A stretch of 64,000 bases of DNA, taken from Streptomyces tauricus (GTDB lineage Bacteria; Actinomycetota; Actinomycetes; Streptomycetales; Streptomycetaceae). Shown piece by piece: positions 26,438 through 34,390 of the stretch. The notes below the pieces were generated by a model that made no database searches, was not told where the DNA came from, and saw only the letters and a list, made by a program, of their open reading frames with translations. Both the position numbers and the translations under genes were made by a program. The stretch is from assembly GCF_014650955.1 (NCBI RefSeq), contig NZ_BMVY01000004.1:62001-126000 (forward strand), given 5' to 3'. How positions within the stretch are numbered: the first letter of the stretch is position 1; the number at the start of each line of letters is the position of its first letter.

Positions 26438-27562
26438 ATGCGCCGTGACATACCGCCCCTCGCAGAGGTGCGCCGCATCACCGAGAAGAAGCGGGACGCC
26501 TGGTGGACCGTGTTGCTCGTCGACCCGGTCGCCACCCCGCTGGTGCGGTTGACCGCGAAGTACACGAGGATCACCCCGAACCAGATCACCTGGGGCGCGT
26601 TCCTGCTCGGTCTGGTCTCGGCGGCGTTCTTCGCGTTCGGTGACTGGCGGTGGCTGATCGCCGGCGCGTTCGTCTACCACCTGAGCTTTATCCTCGACTG
26701 CATGGACGGGAAGGTGGCCCGTCTCACCGGACAGGGCTCGGTCTTCGGCGCCTGGCTGGACTTCGTCTTCGACCGCATCCGGGTGGCGGTGTGCGGCGTC
26801 GCGCTGATGGCAGGGCAGTACGACCGCACCGGCGAGACGATCTACATCTGGCTGGCCGCCGCGGTCGTCTTCCTCGACACGCTGCGCTACATCAACGGCC
26901 TGGAGATCTTCAAGATCCGCCACACCATGCGCAAGCAGATCAAGGCACGGGTGCGGGCGGCCCGGCGCGCGGAGAACTCCGCGGAGCTCGCCTTCATGGA
27001 GGACCTGCTGCGCAACAACCCCGAGGCGGACATCGAGCAGGACATCCGCCAGGCGGCGACGGCGACGGCGACGATGACGGCGACACCGGCGGGCGTCGCG
27101 GAGGTCACCGACCTCGCGCCGGTGACAGCGGCGGAGACTGCCCAGGCCCAAACCCAGGACCACGCCCAGACCCACGTCCAGACCCACGTCCAGGCCGAGG
27201 CCGAGGCCGAGGTGGAGGCCGGCTCCGAAACCGAAGCCGGCGCCGAGGCGCAGCGCAAGGCTCCGGCCCGTGTGATCGACCTGCACCAGGAGTTCAGGCA
27301 CCGCTTCCCGGTCTATCTCCGCGCCCGCTCCTTCTTCCTGCGCCACCGCATCCGTACGCACCTGGTGAGCGGTATCGAATTCCAGATGGGCGTCTTCATC
27401 CTCGGCCCGCTGTTCGACTCGGTCATCAAGGCGACCATCGTCTCCGGGGCGCTGCTCCTCGTCTTCGAGCTCGCGATCATCTACAAGCTGCTGCTCTCCA
27501 CCCGGGACTTCACGCGCACGATCGACTCCTTCGAGCGCGAAGAGGTAGCCACCGCGGCCTGA
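26438..27562 (+). CDS. CDP-alcohol phosphatidyltransferase family protein
   Basis: A 374-aa membrane enzyme. The catalytic signature D-x2-DG-x2-AR-x8-G-x3-D-x3-D is intact (DCMDGKVARLTGQGSVFG, then AWLDFVFD). It should transfer a phospho-alcohol from a CDP-activated donor, but the substrate is unknown. Helices surround this motif (LLGLVSAAFFAFG, WLIAGAFVYHLSFI). Two more follow near the C-terminus (FILGPLFDSVIKATIVSGAL). Between them, about residues 205-275, is a low-complexity Ala/Thr/Gln/Glu insertion with repeats such as QTHVQ and EAEAE that is not part of the fold. ATG 26438. It converges with the MMPL gene across a strong terminator. Confidence 0.88.
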   Translation: MRRDIPPLAEVRRITEKKRDAWWTVLLVDPVATPLVRLTAKYTRITPNQITWGAFLLGLVSAAFFAFGDWRWLIAGAFVYHLSFILDCMDGKVARLTGQGSVFGAWLDFVFDRIRVAVCGVALMAGQYDRTGETIYIWLAAAVVFLDTLRYINGLEIFKIRHTMRKQIKARVRAARRAENSAELAFMEDLLRNNPEADIEQDIRQAATATATMTATPAGVAEVTDLAPVTAAETAQAQTQDHAQTHVQTHVQAEAEAEVEAGSETEAGAEAQRKAPARVIDLHQEFRHRFPVYLRARSFFLRHRIRTHLVSGIEFQMGVFILGPLFDSVIKATIVSGALLLVFELAIIYKLLLSTRDFTRTIDSFEREEVATAA

Positions 27563-27628
27563 CCGGCGGACCGCCAACGACCGCACGGAACGGCCGCACG
27601 ACACGGCGCCACGAGACGGCCGCACGAA

Positions 27629-27670
27629 ACGGCAGCGGGGCCGGGGCAGATGCCCCGGCCCCGCTGCCGT
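27629..27670. terminator. 20-bp perfect stem, bidirectional terminator
   Basis: Arms 27629-27648 and 27651-27670 (ACGGCAGCGGGGCCGGGGCA and its exact complement) are separated by GA. The structure lies between the convergent stops at 27562 and 27703 and should terminate both transcripts. Confidence 0.85.
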
Positions 27671-27702
27671 TCGGCGTCACCGTTCCGTACGGAACCGGTC
27701 GG

Positions 27703-29979
27703 TCAGACGCCGACCCTCTCGCCCTCGACCGCCGGCGGCTGCGGCGGCTGCGACCGCGTCGACGGCTCCTCGAACGACTCGTCGTGACTGAGGTCCGGCA
27801 GCCGGTTCAGCCACTTCGGGAAGTACCAGTTGCGCTCGCCGAGGAGGGCCATGACCGCCGGGAGCAGCACACCGCGGATGATCGTGGCGTCGATGAGGAC
27901 CGCCGCCGCGAGGCCCACACCCATCTGCTTCATGGACTGCATGGACAGCGTGCCGAAGATCGCGAAGACGGCGACCATGATGACGGCGGCGCTGGTGATG
28001 ACACCGGCCGTCGTGACGACCCCGTGCTGGATGGAGTCCCGGGTCGTCAGCCCCCGCAGCCGCGCCTCACGGATCCGCGAGACCACGAACACGTGGTAGT
28101 CCATCGAGAGCCCGAAGAGGATCACGAAGAGGAACAGCGGCAGCCAGGTGATGATCGCGCCCACTCCCTCGGCGCCCACCAGCGACGCGCCCCAGCCGTG
28201 CTGGAAGACGGCGACGAGGATGCCGTACGCCGCTCCGACGGACAGGAGGTTGAGGATGATCGAGGTGATGGCGATCGTCAGCGAGCGGAACGACAGGAGC
28301 ATCAGCACGAAGGCGAAGACCACGACGAAGGCGAAGACCGGGGCCACCGCGCTGACGAGCTGGTCGTTGAAGTCCTTCGAACCCGCCACCTGACCGGTCA
28401 CCGGTGCCTCGACGCCGTCGACCTTGCCGAGCGTCGCGGGCCGGACGTCGTCGCGGATGATGTCCAGGCTCTTCTCGGCCTTGTCGAGGTTAGAACCGCC
28501 CACCAGCGGCACGTACACGAAGGCGATGTTCTGCGTGTCGTGCACCTTGACGTCGACCGGGCCGCGCGAGGCGCCCGAACTGACCGCCCGCTCACGGAAG
28601 TCGGCGATCGCGGACTTCACCTCGGCGGAGTTGATGTCGTCCGCCTTGACGACCACCTCGGCCGGGTCGGAGCCGCCGGGGAAGGCCTCGTTCACCCGCT
28701 CGTACGTCGCCACGATCGGCAGCGAGTCGCCGAACTCCTGGTCGAGCGTGAGGTTCTGGGTCTTCATGCCGAGCGCGGGAGCGGCGATGGCCACCAGGGC
28801 GCCCGCCGCGACGATCAGCGAGATCACGGGCTTGGCCAGCACCACGCGCAGGACGCTCGTCCAGAAGCGGCTGTCGTTGCCGGAACCGCCGGCTGTCTTG
28901 CGGCGCTTGTCCGGGTGCAGGAACGGGATCCGTCCCGTCTCGACGCGCTTGCCGAGCAGCGAGAGGACCGCGGGGAGCACCGTCACCGAGCCGACCATGG
29001 CGACCGCCACGACCATCAGTGAGGCGAGTCCCATCGCCTTGAAGGTGGCGATCCCGGTGAACAGCATGCCCGCCATCGCCACGCACACCGTGACGCCGGA
29101 GACGATGATGGCCCGGCCGCTGGTCGCCGCGGCGATGCGCAGCGCCGTCTCGTGGTCCCTGCCCGCCGCGCGTTCCTCGCGCTCGCGCCGCAGATAGAAC
29201 AGGCAGTAGTCGACGCCGACCGCGAGGCCGACCAGCAGCATCACGGAGCTGGAGGTCTCGTCCATCGGCTGGACATGGCTGACGAGCATCATCAGGCCCA
29301 TGGTGGCCATGATCGCGGTGATCGCGAGCAGCACCGGCACGAGTGCCGCCACCAGCGCGCCGAACGCCACCAGCAGGATGCCGAGGGCCACCGGGACGGC
29401 GGAGAACTCGGCCTGCTTGAAGTCGTCGCCGAACGCGTCGTCGAACGTCTTGTTCATGCTGGCGCCGCCGATCTCCTCGATCCGCAACGCCTCATGGTCC
29501 TTCTGGACCTCCTCCACGGCCTTCAGGACGGGCTCCACCCGCTCGCCCGCCGTGTCCGCGTCGCCGCGCATGTCGAACTGGACCAGCGCGCTGCGGCCGT
29601 CCTTCGAGATCGTCTTCGTGTCGTAGGGCGAGGTCACGTCGGTCACCTTGCCGGTGCCCTCGACCGCCTTGATCACGGCGGCGACGGCGGCACGGAACTC
29701 GCTGTCGGTCGCCTTGAGACTCGACTCCTTGCCCTGGAGGAGCACGGTCTCCCCGGCCGGCTCCTCGATCCCCGCCTGCTCCGCGATGGCCGCGGCGCGG
29801 CCCGTCTCGCCCCCGAGCTGCTCGCTGTCCTTGAGCTCGACCGTGCCCGCCGCCGAGCCGAGTCCCATCGCCAGAACGACGAACAGCACCCAGATCCCGA
29901 CGGCCGCCCAGCGGTGCCGGGCGCTCCAGCCACCGGCCCGGGCCGCTATCCCCCGTACCCGCGTGTCTCGCTTCCCCAT
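27703..29979 (-). CDS. MMPL/RND-family transporter
   Basis: A 758-aa exporter of the MMPL (RND-like) family with about twelve helices in two halves: a first helix at WAAVGIWVLFVVLAMGLGS, a large extracellular loop, then five helices including VGLAVGVDYCLFYLRREREE, with the second half repeating this plan (LFGLSMDYHVFVVSRIREARLRG). The GxxxDY-type motifs in each half mark the proton relay. It may export lipids or hydrophobic metabolites. ATG 29979 is chosen over 30024. The C-terminal tail is short and Pro-rich (PPQPPAVEGE). No adjacent TetR regulator or polyketide gene hints at the substrate. Confidence 0.93.
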   Translation of the reverse strand: MGKRDTRVRGIAARAGGWSARHRWAAVGIWVLFVVLAMGLGSAAGTVELKDSEQLGGETGRAAAIAEQAGIEEPAGETVLLQGKESSLKATDSEFRAAVAAVIKAVEGTGKVTDVTSPYDTKTISKDGRSALVQFDMRGDADTAGERVEPVLKAVEEVQKDHEALRIEEIGGASMNKTFDDAFGDDFKQAEFSAVPVALGILLVAFGALVAALVPVLLAITAIMATMGLMMLVSHVQPMDETSSSVMLLVGLAVGVDYCLFYLRREREERAAGRDHETALRIAAATSGRAIIVSGVTVCVAMAGMLFTGIATFKAMGLASLMVVAVAMVGSVTVLPAVLSLLGKRVETGRIPFLHPDKRRKTAGGSGNDSRFWTSVLRVVLAKPVISLIVAAGALVAIAAPALGMKTQNLTLDQEFGDSLPIVATYERVNEAFPGGSDPAEVVVKADDINSAEVKSAIADFRERAVSSGASRGPVDVKVHDTQNIAFVYVPLVGGSNLDKAEKSLDIIRDDVRPATLGKVDGVEAPVTGQVAGSKDFNDQLVSAVAPVFAFVVVFAFVLMLLSFRSLTIAITSIILNLLSVGAAYGILVAVFQHGWGASLVGAEGVGAIITWLPLFLFVILFGLSMDYHVFVVSRIREARLRGLTTRDSIQHGVVTTAGVITSAAVIMVAVFAIFGTLSMQSMKQMGVGLAAAVLIDATIIRGVLLPAVMALLGERNWYFPKWLNRLPDLSHDESFEEPSTRSQPPQPPAVEGERVGV

Positions 29980-30320
29980 GACGGGCTTGCCCCCTTGTCC
30001 TGGGCGCCGACCCCCTGCCGACACCTTCCGCTATGAAGGTATGGCGCCGATAAGGGCCGCTCCTCGTGCTCTCCGGTGAAGTCCGGCGGTCGGAAATCCT
30101 CCCCCCGGACCCTGGGGCCTCCGCACTGAGGAGGATGAGGGCCCCTTACATGTAAAGCCGCTCCTCGGGGGTCGCGCCCGAGCTGACCGGTCGGTAACCT
30201 GCGTTGCGCCGGGACACCCCGGCCCGACGGCTGTCGTGCCCACCCCCACGGGGCACGACGGCCGTCCTAGGGTGTGGGACATGGCGCGCGGACGGCCGTG
30301 CGATGACAGCGGGGACGACG
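29980..30320. other. divergent intergenic region, no gene seen
   Basis: The 341-bp gap between the divergent MMPL and DUF1697 genes holds both promoters. I see no convincing ORF. A 7-bp interrupted repeat, ATCCTCC ... GGAGGAT, lies at about 30098-30137, but nothing identifies a specific regulator site. Confidence 0.5.
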
Positions 30321-30884
30321 ATGGGCACGGCTGTGGGGACGACGACGTACGCGGCGCTGCTGCGCGGCATCAATGTGGGCGGCAGCCGGAAGGTGCCGAT
30401 GGCCGAGCTGCGCACCCTCCTGGAGGGACTCGGGCACAGCGGCGTAGGTACGTATCTGCAGAGCGGGAACGCCGTGTTCACCAGCGACCACGGCGACGAG
30501 GACTCCCTCGCCGAGGAGTTGGCGGCGGCCCTCGCCGAGCGGTTCGACTTCACGGTCGACGTGCTGGTGCGCGACCACGCGTATCTGCGGGCCGTCCTCG
30601 ACGCCTGCCCGTTCCCGGCCGCCGAACTGGAGGCCAAGCAGCTGCACGTCACGTACTTCTCGGCACCCGTCGACGCCGAACGCTTCACGTCCGTCGACCA
30701 GCGGACCTTCCTGCCCGAGGAGTTCCGCCTCGGCGACCGCGTGCTGTACCTGTACGCCCCCGACGGCCTCGGCCGCTCCAAACTGGCGGAGAGCCTGGCG
30801 AAGCCCCGGGTGACGAAGGGGATCGTCGCCACCACGCGCAACTGGAACACCGTCGTCAAACTCGTGGAGCTGACCGGTGAGTGA
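30321..30884 (+). CDS. DUF1697 domain-containing protein
   Basis: A 187-aa soluble protein of the DUF1697 family (YAALLRGINVGG, MAELRTLLEGLGHSGVGTYLQSGNAVF, NWNTVVKLVEL). No biochemical function is established for the family. ATG 30321 begins the conserved sequence; the longer frame to 30204 lacks support. It overlaps the next gene by 8 nt (stop 30884, next start 30877), so the two are translationally coupled. Confidence 0.88.
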   Translation: MGTAVGTTTYAALLRGINVGGSRKVPMAELRTLLEGLGHSGVGTYLQSGNAVFTSDHGDEDSLAEELAAALAERFDFTVDVLVRDHAYLRAVLDACPFPAAELEAKQLHVTYFSAPVDAERFTSVDQRTFLPEEFRLGDRVLYLYAPDGLGRSKLAESLAKPRVTKGIVATTRNWNTVVKLVELTGE

Positions 30885-31242
30885 GCCCGGACGCAACGAG
30901 GCCGTCGAGGCGGCCGTCAAGGGGGAACTGCGTCTCCTTGACCCCGAGGTCCGCCGCTCGCCCGAACTCGCCGGCGCGCTGCTGCACCCCGACTTCCACG
31001 AGTTCGGCGCCTCCGGCCGGCACTGGGACCGCGCCGCGATCATCGACATGCTCGCCACGGCGAAGGAGCCGGCCCCCGTGTCCGCCTCAAGGATGAGAGG
31101 CGTCCAGCTCTCGGCGGACGTCGTCCACCTCACCTTCGACACGGACGACAACGGCCGCCACGTACACCGCAGTTCGCTCTGGCGGCGAGCGGGCGAGGAG
31201 TGGCTCCTGTACTTCCACCAGGGGACGCCGTTCACGGAGTGA
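30877..31242 (+). CDS. NTF2-like (DUF4440/SnoaL-type) protein
   Basis: A 121-aa protein with the single-domain NTF2-like alpha+beta cone pattern (LLDPEVRRSPELAGALLHPDFHEFG, IIDMLATA, VHLTFD, WRRAGEEWLLYFHQGTPF). Members bind small ligands or act as minor enzymes; none can be assigned here. Start GTG 30877 overlaps the end of the DUF1697 gene. Confidence 0.75.
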   Translation: MSEPGRNEAVEAAVKGELRLLDPEVRRSPELAGALLHPDFHEFGASGRHWDRAAIIDMLATAKEPAPVSASRMRGVQLSADVVHLTFDTDDNGRHVHRSSLWRRAGEEWLLYFHQGTPFTE

Positions 31243-31285
31243 GGCATCGTCGGGTCGCACACGCGACTGTGGCAGGCTCGGGCGT

Positions 31286-32314
31286 ATGCGTTACATCATC
31301 ATCGGAGCAGGGGCCGTGGGCGGGGCCGTCGGCGGACGCCTCGCCGAGTCGGGACACGACGTGGTGCTCGTCGCGCGCGGCGCGCACCACGAGGCGTTGC
31401 GCGAGCGGGGACTGCGGCTCGTGACACCCGACGGGCCACGCACCCACCGACTGCCCACGGTCGACGGCCCGTCGGCTTTCGGCGAACTGCGGGCGGACGA
31501 CGTCCTCGTACTCGCCGTCAAGACACAGGACAGCGTGGCCGCGCTGGACACGTGGGGGCCCGTCCCGGTGGCGGGCGGCGGTACGGCGGCCGAACGGCTG
31601 CCGTTGCTGTGCGCGCAGAACGGGGTGGAGGGCCAGCGGCTCGCGCTGCGCCGCTTCCACCGCGTGTACGGGGTGTGCGTGTGGCTGCCCGCCACCTTCG
31701 TCGAGCCGGGCGTGGTGTCGGCGGCCGGTACTCCCCTCACCGGCATCCTGCACCTCGGGCGCTTCCCGCACGGGACGGACGACACCGCGCGGGCCGTCGC
31801 CGCCGACCTGTCCGCGTCCCGCTTCGAGGCGCCGGTCGTGCCCGACGTGACGCGCTGGCAGTACGCCAAGCTGCTCGCCAACCTCGCCAACGCCACCGAG
31901 GCGGTCAGCGGGAGCGTCGACAGCGAGGAGGCCGTCGCGCTGCAGGGCCGGGTACGCGCCGAGGGCGAGGCGGTGCTCGCCGCGGCGGGCATCGCGTACG
32001 CCTCGCAGGAGGAGCAGAAGGAGGCCCGGGCCGACAAGATGCGGCTCGTACCCCTCGACGACGGACCGGCGCGCGGCGGAGGGTCGTCCTGGCAGTCGCT
32101 GAGCCGTGGCACGGGCACGATCGAGGCGGACTACCTGAACGGGGAGATAGCCCTGCTCGGACGCCTGCACGGCGTCCCCACCCCGCTCAACGACCTGCTG
32201 CAGCGCCTCGCGAACGAGTTCGCGCGCGAGCGGCGTGCGGCGGGTTCGATGCCGGTGGCCGAGCTGATCCGGCTGGCCGACGAGGCGGCCGCCCCACGTG
32301 CGGCAACTCCGTGA
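31286..32314 (+). CDS. ketopantoate reductase-family protein (PanE/ApbA-like)
   Basis: A 342-aa NAD(P)H-dependent oxidoreductase of the 2-dehydropantoate reductase family. The Rossmann motif GAGAVGGAVGGRLAESGHDV opens the protein. DVLVLAVKTQD and a catalytic-type Lys in WQYAKLLANLANATEAVSG follow. The C-terminal helical domain ends with NDLLQRLANEFA. True PanE makes pantoate for coenzyme A, but many actinobacterial paralogues reduce other 2-ketoacids, so the pathway role is open. ATG 31286. Confidence 0.85.
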   Translation: MRYIIIGAGAVGGAVGGRLAESGHDVVLVARGAHHEALRERGLRLVTPDGPRTHRLPTVDGPSAFGELRADDVLVLAVKTQDSVAALDTWGPVPVAGGGTAAERLPLLCAQNGVEGQRLALRRFHRVYGVCVWLPATFVEPGVVSAAGTPLTGILHLGRFPHGTDDTARAVAADLSASRFEAPVVPDVTRWQYAKLLANLANATEAVSGSVDSEEAVALQGRVRAEGEAVLAAAGIAYASQEEQKEARADKMRLVPLDDGPARGGGSSWQSLSRGTGTIEADYLNGEIALLGRLHGVPTPLNDLLQRLANEFARERRAAGSMPVAELIRLADEAAAPRAATP

Positions 32315-32372
32315 CACACGGCCCCTCGTATCCCTAGGGTGATGGAGCGATTACGGGGTGGGGGGAACCACA

Positions 32373-33875
32373 ATGGCCGGAAGACAGTTGCCGTCGTTGC
32401 CGAAGATGCGCAAGGACGCGGTCACACGACGGCTGTGCGCGTCGGTGCATCTCGACGCGGACTTCGCCCACGAGGCGGACCGCAGACTCACCGGGGACGG
32501 CCTGAACGCCATGGGTCCGGCCCTCGGCATCAACCTCGTCGCGCTCGCCCGGCACGCGCGCGTGGCCGTCCTGCACCGCGCCGCGCTCGACCGCCGGCTC
32601 GCCTGGCTCTTCGCCGCGGGCTGGGCCACCCTGCTCGTCGGCCTGGTCGCCCTCGTCAAGGGCCACGGCCCGATCGCGATGACCGCCGTGTACGGGCCGG
32701 TGGCCGTCCTGGCCGCCGCCTGGTGGCTCGTCCACCACGACCAGGCGCGGGCCAGAGCCGCGGCCCAGGGCGTCTACCGCAGCCAGGACAAGGCCGAGAA
32801 CCTCGCCCCGGCCGTCGAGACGGAGGCCGAGGCACGGCTGCACGACCTCAAGCGGGCCAACGTGATCCCGTACACCGACTCGGCGGAACGCACCAACCCG
32901 TTCGTCGGCAGCGGCGACAAGATCAAGGAAACGCTCTGGCAGCCGATCGACGTCAGCAGGCCCGCGGACTCGCCCACCGGCGGCAAACTCACCGTCCGCC
33001 CCTTCGACGCCGTCGACCTGCACACCTACGTGGCCCGGGAGATGGAAGGCGTCTCAGGACTCGACGGGCTGCGCGCCAGGAACCGCCTCTACGTGATCGG
33101 CAGCAACGCCCTCCACCTGCCCGACCTGCTCCCCGACCGCACCCGCCGGCCGGTCGCCCAGATCCCCCGGCAGCTCGTCCAGGCAGGCCTGCAGAGCCCC
33201 GGCGCCGGTATGCGCACCTACCTCTGTCTCGAACGGGTCGGCGAGGGCGGCCGGACCATCGTCTCCATGTACCTGCGGGCGCGACTGCACCGGCCCAGCC
33301 TGACCTGGGAGGTCGCCGCCTACGCGATCCCGCCGCTGCACGGCCGCTTCCACCGGGTGGACCACCTGCCCGTCGCCCGCGCAGAGAGCTGGTGGAGCCT
33401 CGTCTCGTACGCCACCACGCACGTCTGGCCCGAGCTGCGCGGTGCCTCCCGGCGTCTGCGGGCCCGGCGCCGGTACCGCCGCGAGACGGAGCGCGCCCTG
33501 ACCAGGACCCGCCGCGAGATCAAGGAACGCCATCTGGTGTACGACTACGGGGCGTTCGACTCGCTGCGTGAGAGCCTCGGCGACTGGGAACAGGCCGGCT
33601 ACTCGGAGAAGACCGACGCGCAGGACTTCCTGTTCCGGCTCCAGCAGGGCGTCCTGGTCGCGACCGAGCGCTTCCTCCAGGACCACAACGTCGACACGGG
33701 CTCGTTCGACAAGGCGCAGCAGATCATCAGCACCCAGACCTACAACATCTCCGGGGACATCAACGGCCCCAGCAACATCGGCAACCAGGGCCAGATCACC
33801 ATGGCGGGCGGCCAGCCCCAGCACGGGCAGGGCGGTGGCGGCCAGCCGGGCGCGGGGCAGGGCGGCGGGCCGTGA
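32373..33875 (+). CDS. two-helix membrane protein with C-terminal GDINGP motif
   Basis: A 500-aa protein of unknown function. After about 75 soluble residues there are two adjacent helices (LAWLFAAGWATLLVGLVALV and MTAVYGPVAVLAAAWWLV). A large cytoplasmic region of about 350 residues follows, with an Arg-rich segment (RRLRARRRYRRETERALTRT). Near the end is TYNISGDINGPSNIGNQGQI, then a Gly/Gln-rich tail (GGQPQHGQGGGG). The same GDINGPxNIG motif opens the next gene's product, so the two proteins probably share a binding or assembly module. ATG 32373. The gene converges on a kinase/phosphatase/GTPase operon and is likely part of that system. Confidence 0.7.
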   Translation: MAGRQLPSLPKMRKDAVTRRLCASVHLDADFAHEADRRLTGDGLNAMGPALGINLVALARHARVAVLHRAALDRRLAWLFAAGWATLLVGLVALVKGHGPIAMTAVYGPVAVLAAAWWLVHHDQARARAAAQGVYRSQDKAENLAPAVETEAEARLHDLKRANVIPYTDSAERTNPFVGSGDKIKETLWQPIDVSRPADSPTGGKLTVRPFDAVDLHTYVAREMEGVSGLDGLRARNRLYVIGSNALHLPDLLPDRTRRPVAQIPRQLVQAGLQSPGAGMRTYLCLERVGEGGRTIVSMYLRARLHRPSLTWEVAAYAIPPLHGRFHRVDHLPVARAESWWSLVSYATTHVWPELRGASRRLRARRRYRRETERALTRTRREIKERHLVYDYGAFDSLRESLGDWEQAGYSEKTDAQDFLFRLQQGVLVATERFLQDHNVDTGSFDKAQQIISTQTYNISGDINGPSNIGNQGQITMAGGQPQHGQGGGGQPGAGQGGGP

Positions 33876-33910
33876 CCCGCACCCGCCCCTTCGACGAACA
33901 GGAACCAGGC

Positions 33911-34234
33911 ATGAGCACCTTCAACTTCCACGGCGACATCAACGGCCCCACCAACATCGGTGACCACGGCCGCATCGAGATCAACAACGGCGCTGACGCG
34001 GCCCAGTCGCTCCGCCTCGCCGCCGAACTCGTGGAGCGGCTGCGCACCGAGAACCCGCCCCTCGTCGCCCAGGCGGAGGTCGTACGGGGCGAACTGGCCC
34101 GGGCCGAACAGGACGGCGCCGCCCCGGACCGCGGGCGGGTCCGCTCGGCCCTGGAGACGATCTCCGTGGGCGTCGCGGCCGGCAGCGGAGGGCTCGCCCT
34201 CGCACAGGAGCTGAGCCGGGTCCTGGGTCTGTGA
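33911..34234 (+). CDS. small protein with N-terminal GDINGP motif
   Basis: A 107-aa protein. The first 25 residues (FNFHGDINGPTNIGDHGRIE) mirror the C-terminus of the preceding protein. The rest is helical (AAQSLRLAAELVERLRTEN; VRSALETISVGVAAGSGG). Peptides of this GDxxGPxxIG type occur at the ends of actinobacterial conflict-system proteins and may serve as adaptor beta-motifs; that role is inferred. An alternative GTG at 33872 overlaps the upstream stop but would add 13 residues before the motif. It ends just before a 9-copy tandem repeat. Confidence 0.65.
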   Translation: MSTFNFHGDINGPTNIGDHGRIEINNGADAAQSLRLAAELVERLRTENPPLVAQAEVVRGELARAEQDGAAPDRGRVRSALETISVGVAAGSGGLALAQELSRVLGL

Positions 34235-34251
34235 ACCCGGCCCGGCCCGCT

Positions 34252-34386
34252 CACCTGCGGACCGGTTACCTGCGATCCGGGTACCTGCGGACCGGGTACC
34301 TGTGATCCGGGCACCCGTGATCCGGGCACCCGTGATCCGGGTACCGGTGATCCGGGCACCCGTGATCCGGGTACCGGTGATCCGGG
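34252..34386. repeat. nine tandem 15-bp repeats
   Basis: Nine contiguous 15-bp units fill the convergent gap between the GDINGP-motif gene and the kinase gene. Typical forms are CACCCGTGATCCGGG (34312, 34327, 34357) and TACCGGTGATCCGGG (34342, 34372); units at the left are more diverged. There are no spacers, so this is not CRISPR. The repeat stops 4 bp before the kinase stop codon. Confidence 0.9.
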
Positions 34387-34390
34387 ACGG

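Noticed and set aside
25688..27625. 645-aa minus-strand frame opposite mgt and the phosphatidyltransferase
   Set aside because: It covers two well supported genes on the plus strand and has an Arg/Gly-biased shadow composition.
34252..34386. Possible CRISPR array
   Set aside because: The repeats are only 15 bp and contiguous with no spacers, and no cas gene is present.
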